From: Ornithinimicrobium sp. CNJ-824
GTDB taxonomy: Bacteria; Actinomycetota; Actinomycetes; Actinomycetales; Dermatophilaceae
Direction: 5' to 3'
Length of the DNA: 64,000 bases
NCBI RefSeq assembly: GCF_001942405.1
Contig: NZ_MKKA01000008.1
Coordinates: 1-64,000, forward strand
Shown here piece by piece: positions 62,360-64,000 of this stretch (its first letter is position 1; each line of letters opens with the position of its first letter). The position numbers and the translations under genes are program-made. The notes under the pieces were generated by a model. The model was not told where the DNA came from, did no database searches, and worked only from the letters and a program-made list of their open reading frames with translations.

Positions 62360-63444
62360 GACACCCGCTTCCGGGCCCGGGAGACCCCGGCGGAGAGCGC
62401 CCGACGGGCCCGTTGCACCAGGGGGTAGGCTCGGGTCAGCGCCGCGTGGACGGCCTTGTTGTGGACCACGTCGATCTCACCGATCAGCTCGGTGACGCCG
62501 TCGCCCTTGGCCAGCGAGCGCTTGAAGAAGTACAGCCCGTCGGACTCGTCCAGCTCGAAGACGCCCCCCAGGTCGTAGGACTCGGCCCCGCGCCCGATGC
62601 CCCACATCATCAGCTCATGGTTCATCAGGTGGTTCGGCCGCAGCTCACGCCTGGTGTCGTTGGACCCGGCGTAGAGGTAGTAGAGCTTGCCGTAGTAGTC
62701 GACCGTCACGGCCGCGGCCAGGTCGTCGCCCTCGTGGCGGGCGCGGGCCACGGTCGTGCGGTCCGGGAAGGCGTCACGGATGCGGTGGAAGTAGCCCAGC
62801 TCCCGGGTGGTGATCTCGTTGCGCCGTCCCATGTAGGTGTAGATCTCGTGGAAGACGCGCAGGTCCTCGTCGCTGCCCCCCTGGTCGACCACGACCCCCT
62901 TCTTGCGGGCGTTGCGCACCATCCGGCGGGCCGTGCTGTTGTACTTGGCCATCAGCTCGTCCTCGGAGAGCTGCCGGCCGGACTCGTCCTGCAGCCGGAC
63001 CACCATGGTGTAGCGCGGCTGGATGACGTCGTCCTTGCCGGCACCGACGTTCTTGACGACCCAGCCCGGCTGGGACCGCAGCCACCGGTCGAGGTCCTCG
63101 TCGAAGCGCACCTCCGGGTCGAAACGGGTGAGCACGGCGCGGTGCTTCCTCACCAGCGGCTGCGCCTCGGCCAGGACGCGCAGCACCAGGTCCTTGTCGT
63201 TCCAGTCCACCAGCGGCCCCCGGGGTGCGTAGAGCACCGAGAACCCGCCCGGCAGCCGGCGGACGAGCAGGGTCATGGCGGCGAGGATGCGACCGTCCTC
63301 CTCGACGTACACCGCCTCCTGGCCCCACTCGCTCTTGACCGCCCCCCACCGCAGGTCCTGGGTGACGGCGCGGTGCGGGTGGGCACGGACGAACGCCGAG
63401 TAGCGGTCGACGGCGGCGGGGTCGGTGAGGTCCAGGACAGGCAC
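62332..63444 (-). CDS. FemX-type peptidoglycan bridge aminoacyltransferase
   Basis: The 370-residue protein has the double-GNAT FemABX fold: TQDLRWGAVKSEWGQEAVYV, LLVRRLPGGFSVLYAPRGPL, NARKKGVVVDQGGSDEDLRV, YYGKLYYLYAGSNDTRRELR and YDLGGVFELDESDGLYFFKR. It should add an amino acid from aminoacyl-tRNA to the lipid II peptide. GTG 63444 is chosen because TACGGT (plus 63452-63457) lies seven bases upstream on the minus strand, a leaderless start. Divergent from a second FemX gene. Confidence 0.9.
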   Translation of the reverse strand: MPVLDLTDPAAVDRYSAFVRAHPHRAVTQDLRWGAVKSEWGQEAVYVEEDGRILAAMTLLVRRLPGGFSVLYAPRGPLVDWNDKDLVLRVLAEAQPLVRKHRAVLTRFDPEVRFDEDLDRWLRSQPGWVVKNVGAGKDDVIQPRYTMVVRLQDESGRQLSEDELMAKYNSTARRMVRNARKKGVVVDQGGSDEDLRVFHEIYTYMGRRNEITTRELGYFHRIRDAFPDRTTVARARHEGDDLAAAVTVDYYGKLYYLYAGSNDTRRELRPNHLMNHELMMWGIGRGAESYDLGGVFELDESDGLYFFKRSLAKGDGVTELIGEIDVVHNKAVHAALTRAYPLVQRARRALSAGVSRARKRVSQRGEPGRA

Positions 63445-63524
63445 GCGGACTACCGTACCCGCCCCTGGACGGCGTCCTCCCGCGCCCGGCGCCGGCGCCC
63501 CGGGCCTCGCATAGGCTGGCCCGC

Positions 63525-64000
63525 ATGGCTCTGACGTTCGAGACCTCCCCCCCGGCCGCACGCTGGAACGCCCGGATCGCGGCCGCTCCGAACGGCGGCA
63601 ACATCTACCAGAGCCACGAGCTCGGCGAGGTCAAGCGCATGGCGCGCTGGCGCCCGCTCTACGGCGAGTCGCACGGGGTGGCCATGACCATCCACGAGAA
63701 GTGGGCCCCGGGCTTCGGCAAGGTCTGGTACCTGCCGAAGGGACCCTGCGTCGCCGACACCGCCGCCCTGCGCCCCCTGGTCGAGGACCTTCGTGCGGCC
63801 GCCCGCTCCGCAGGGGTGCTCTTCGTCCGCCTGGAGCCCGAGATCCGCGAGGAGGACCGGACCGTGGCGGAGCTGACCGCGATGGGTCTGGTGCGGACCG
63901 ACCCCGTCCAGCCCCATTCCTCCACGGTCGTCTTCCCCCTGCCGGGGACGGCCGACGAGCTGCTCGCCGCCTACCCGGCCAAGACCCGCAACATGGTGCG
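63525..64000 (+). CDS. FemX-type aminoacyltransferase, truncated by the window end
   Basis: From ATG 63525 the frame is open to the window edge: MALTFETSPPAARWNARIAA, NIYQSHELGEVKRMARWRPL, HEKWAPGFGKVWYLPKGP and LLAAYPAKTRNMVR, the first GNAT half of a FemABX protein related to its divergent neighbour. TAGGCT (63512-63517) lies seven bases before the ATG, so this mRNA too is probably leaderless. About half the protein is missing at the edge. Confidence 0.88.
   Translation, partial: MALTFETSPPAARWNARIAAAPNGGNIYQSHELGEVKRMARWRPLYGESHGVAMTIHEKWAPGFGKVWYLPKGPCVADTAALRPLVEDLRAAARSAGVLFVRLEPEIREEDRTVAELTAMGLVRTDPVQPHSSTVVFPLPGTADELLAAYPAKTRNMV

Noticed and set aside
1..64000. CRISPR array, rRNA operon or prophage structural genes
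   Set aside because: No regularly spaced repeats, ribosomal RNA signatures or phage head/tail proteins were seen on either strand.

Overview
The window is chromosomal DNA from a very high-GC actinobacterium, most likely a member of the Micrococcales near Ornithinimicrobium, Serinicoccus or Janibacter. This rests on roughly 70% GC, abundant GTG starts, many ATGA/GTGA stop-start overlaps, leaderless promoters, IdeR, bS22, a c-di-AMP riboswitch ahead of an NlpC/P60 gene, and menaquinone-based respiration. It has two parts separated by a tRNA-Arg(CCU) gene on the minus strand (9323-9395).

Positions 1-9.3 kb lie against the 3' end of that tRNA and look like a decayed integrated element. The GC is visibly lower, and most genes are small and unrecognised. 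There is an IS110-type transposase remnant, a nucleoside-kinase-like P-loop protein, a lincosamide/aminoglycoside nucleotidyltransferase-like gene, several small membrane proteins, and a frameshifted, N-terminally deleted MobF (TrwC/TraA) relaxase-helicase. Next to the tRNA are helically phased CGTCCCC repeats. The most interesting locus here is a three-gene set (4592-6245, minus strand) that reads as a toxin-antitoxin-chaperone (TAC) system: a HigB/Gp49-like toxin interrupted at a G7 tract, an XRE/HigA antitoxin with a long C-terminal extension, and a SecB-like chaperone.

Positions 9.4-31.3 kb are backbone. They hold a SRPBCC protein, an SbcC-like/SbcD-like pair, two Fluc fluoride channels divergent from two CNNM/CorC-type transporters, a secreted NlpC/P60 hydrolase under a c-di-AMP riboswitch, IdeR and PdxH. 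A MarR-MFS-microprotein-gamma-glutamyltransferase operon follows, then an NCS2 permease, DUF2530, DUF3027, a cold-shock protein, a MarR/ABC exporter pair and AmtB.

Positions 31.4-51.4 kb form a respiratory-cofactor supercluster. Menaquinone genes (menC, menB, menE, menA) surround an arsenic-resistance cassette (arsR, acr3, arsC). On the minus strand a near-continuous run goes rex-hemA-hemC-hemD-hemB-marR-hemL-phosphatase-tlpA-ccdA-resB-ccsB-DUF4229, so heme synthesis and cytochrome c maturation lie downstream of the NADH/NAD+ sensor Rex.

Positions 51.4-64 kb carry a glutaredoxin-like gene, bS22, a BldC/excisionase-type HTH protein, an AcuC-type deacetylase, a GNAT enzyme, proC, proline dehydrogenase, a sugar isomerase, Ppx/GppA, a cysteine-rich protein, radA, disA, mutY and two divergent FemX-type peptidyltransferase genes; the last runs off the end.

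Two window-wide patterns matter for anyone using the sequence. About 20 otherwise conserved genes, including hemA, hemD, menC, menE, resB and disA, are broken by what looks in nearly every case like loss of one base. This is most simply uncorrected assembly error rather than real gene decay. The octamer GGTATGCC/GGCATACC also occurs far more often than base composition predicts.
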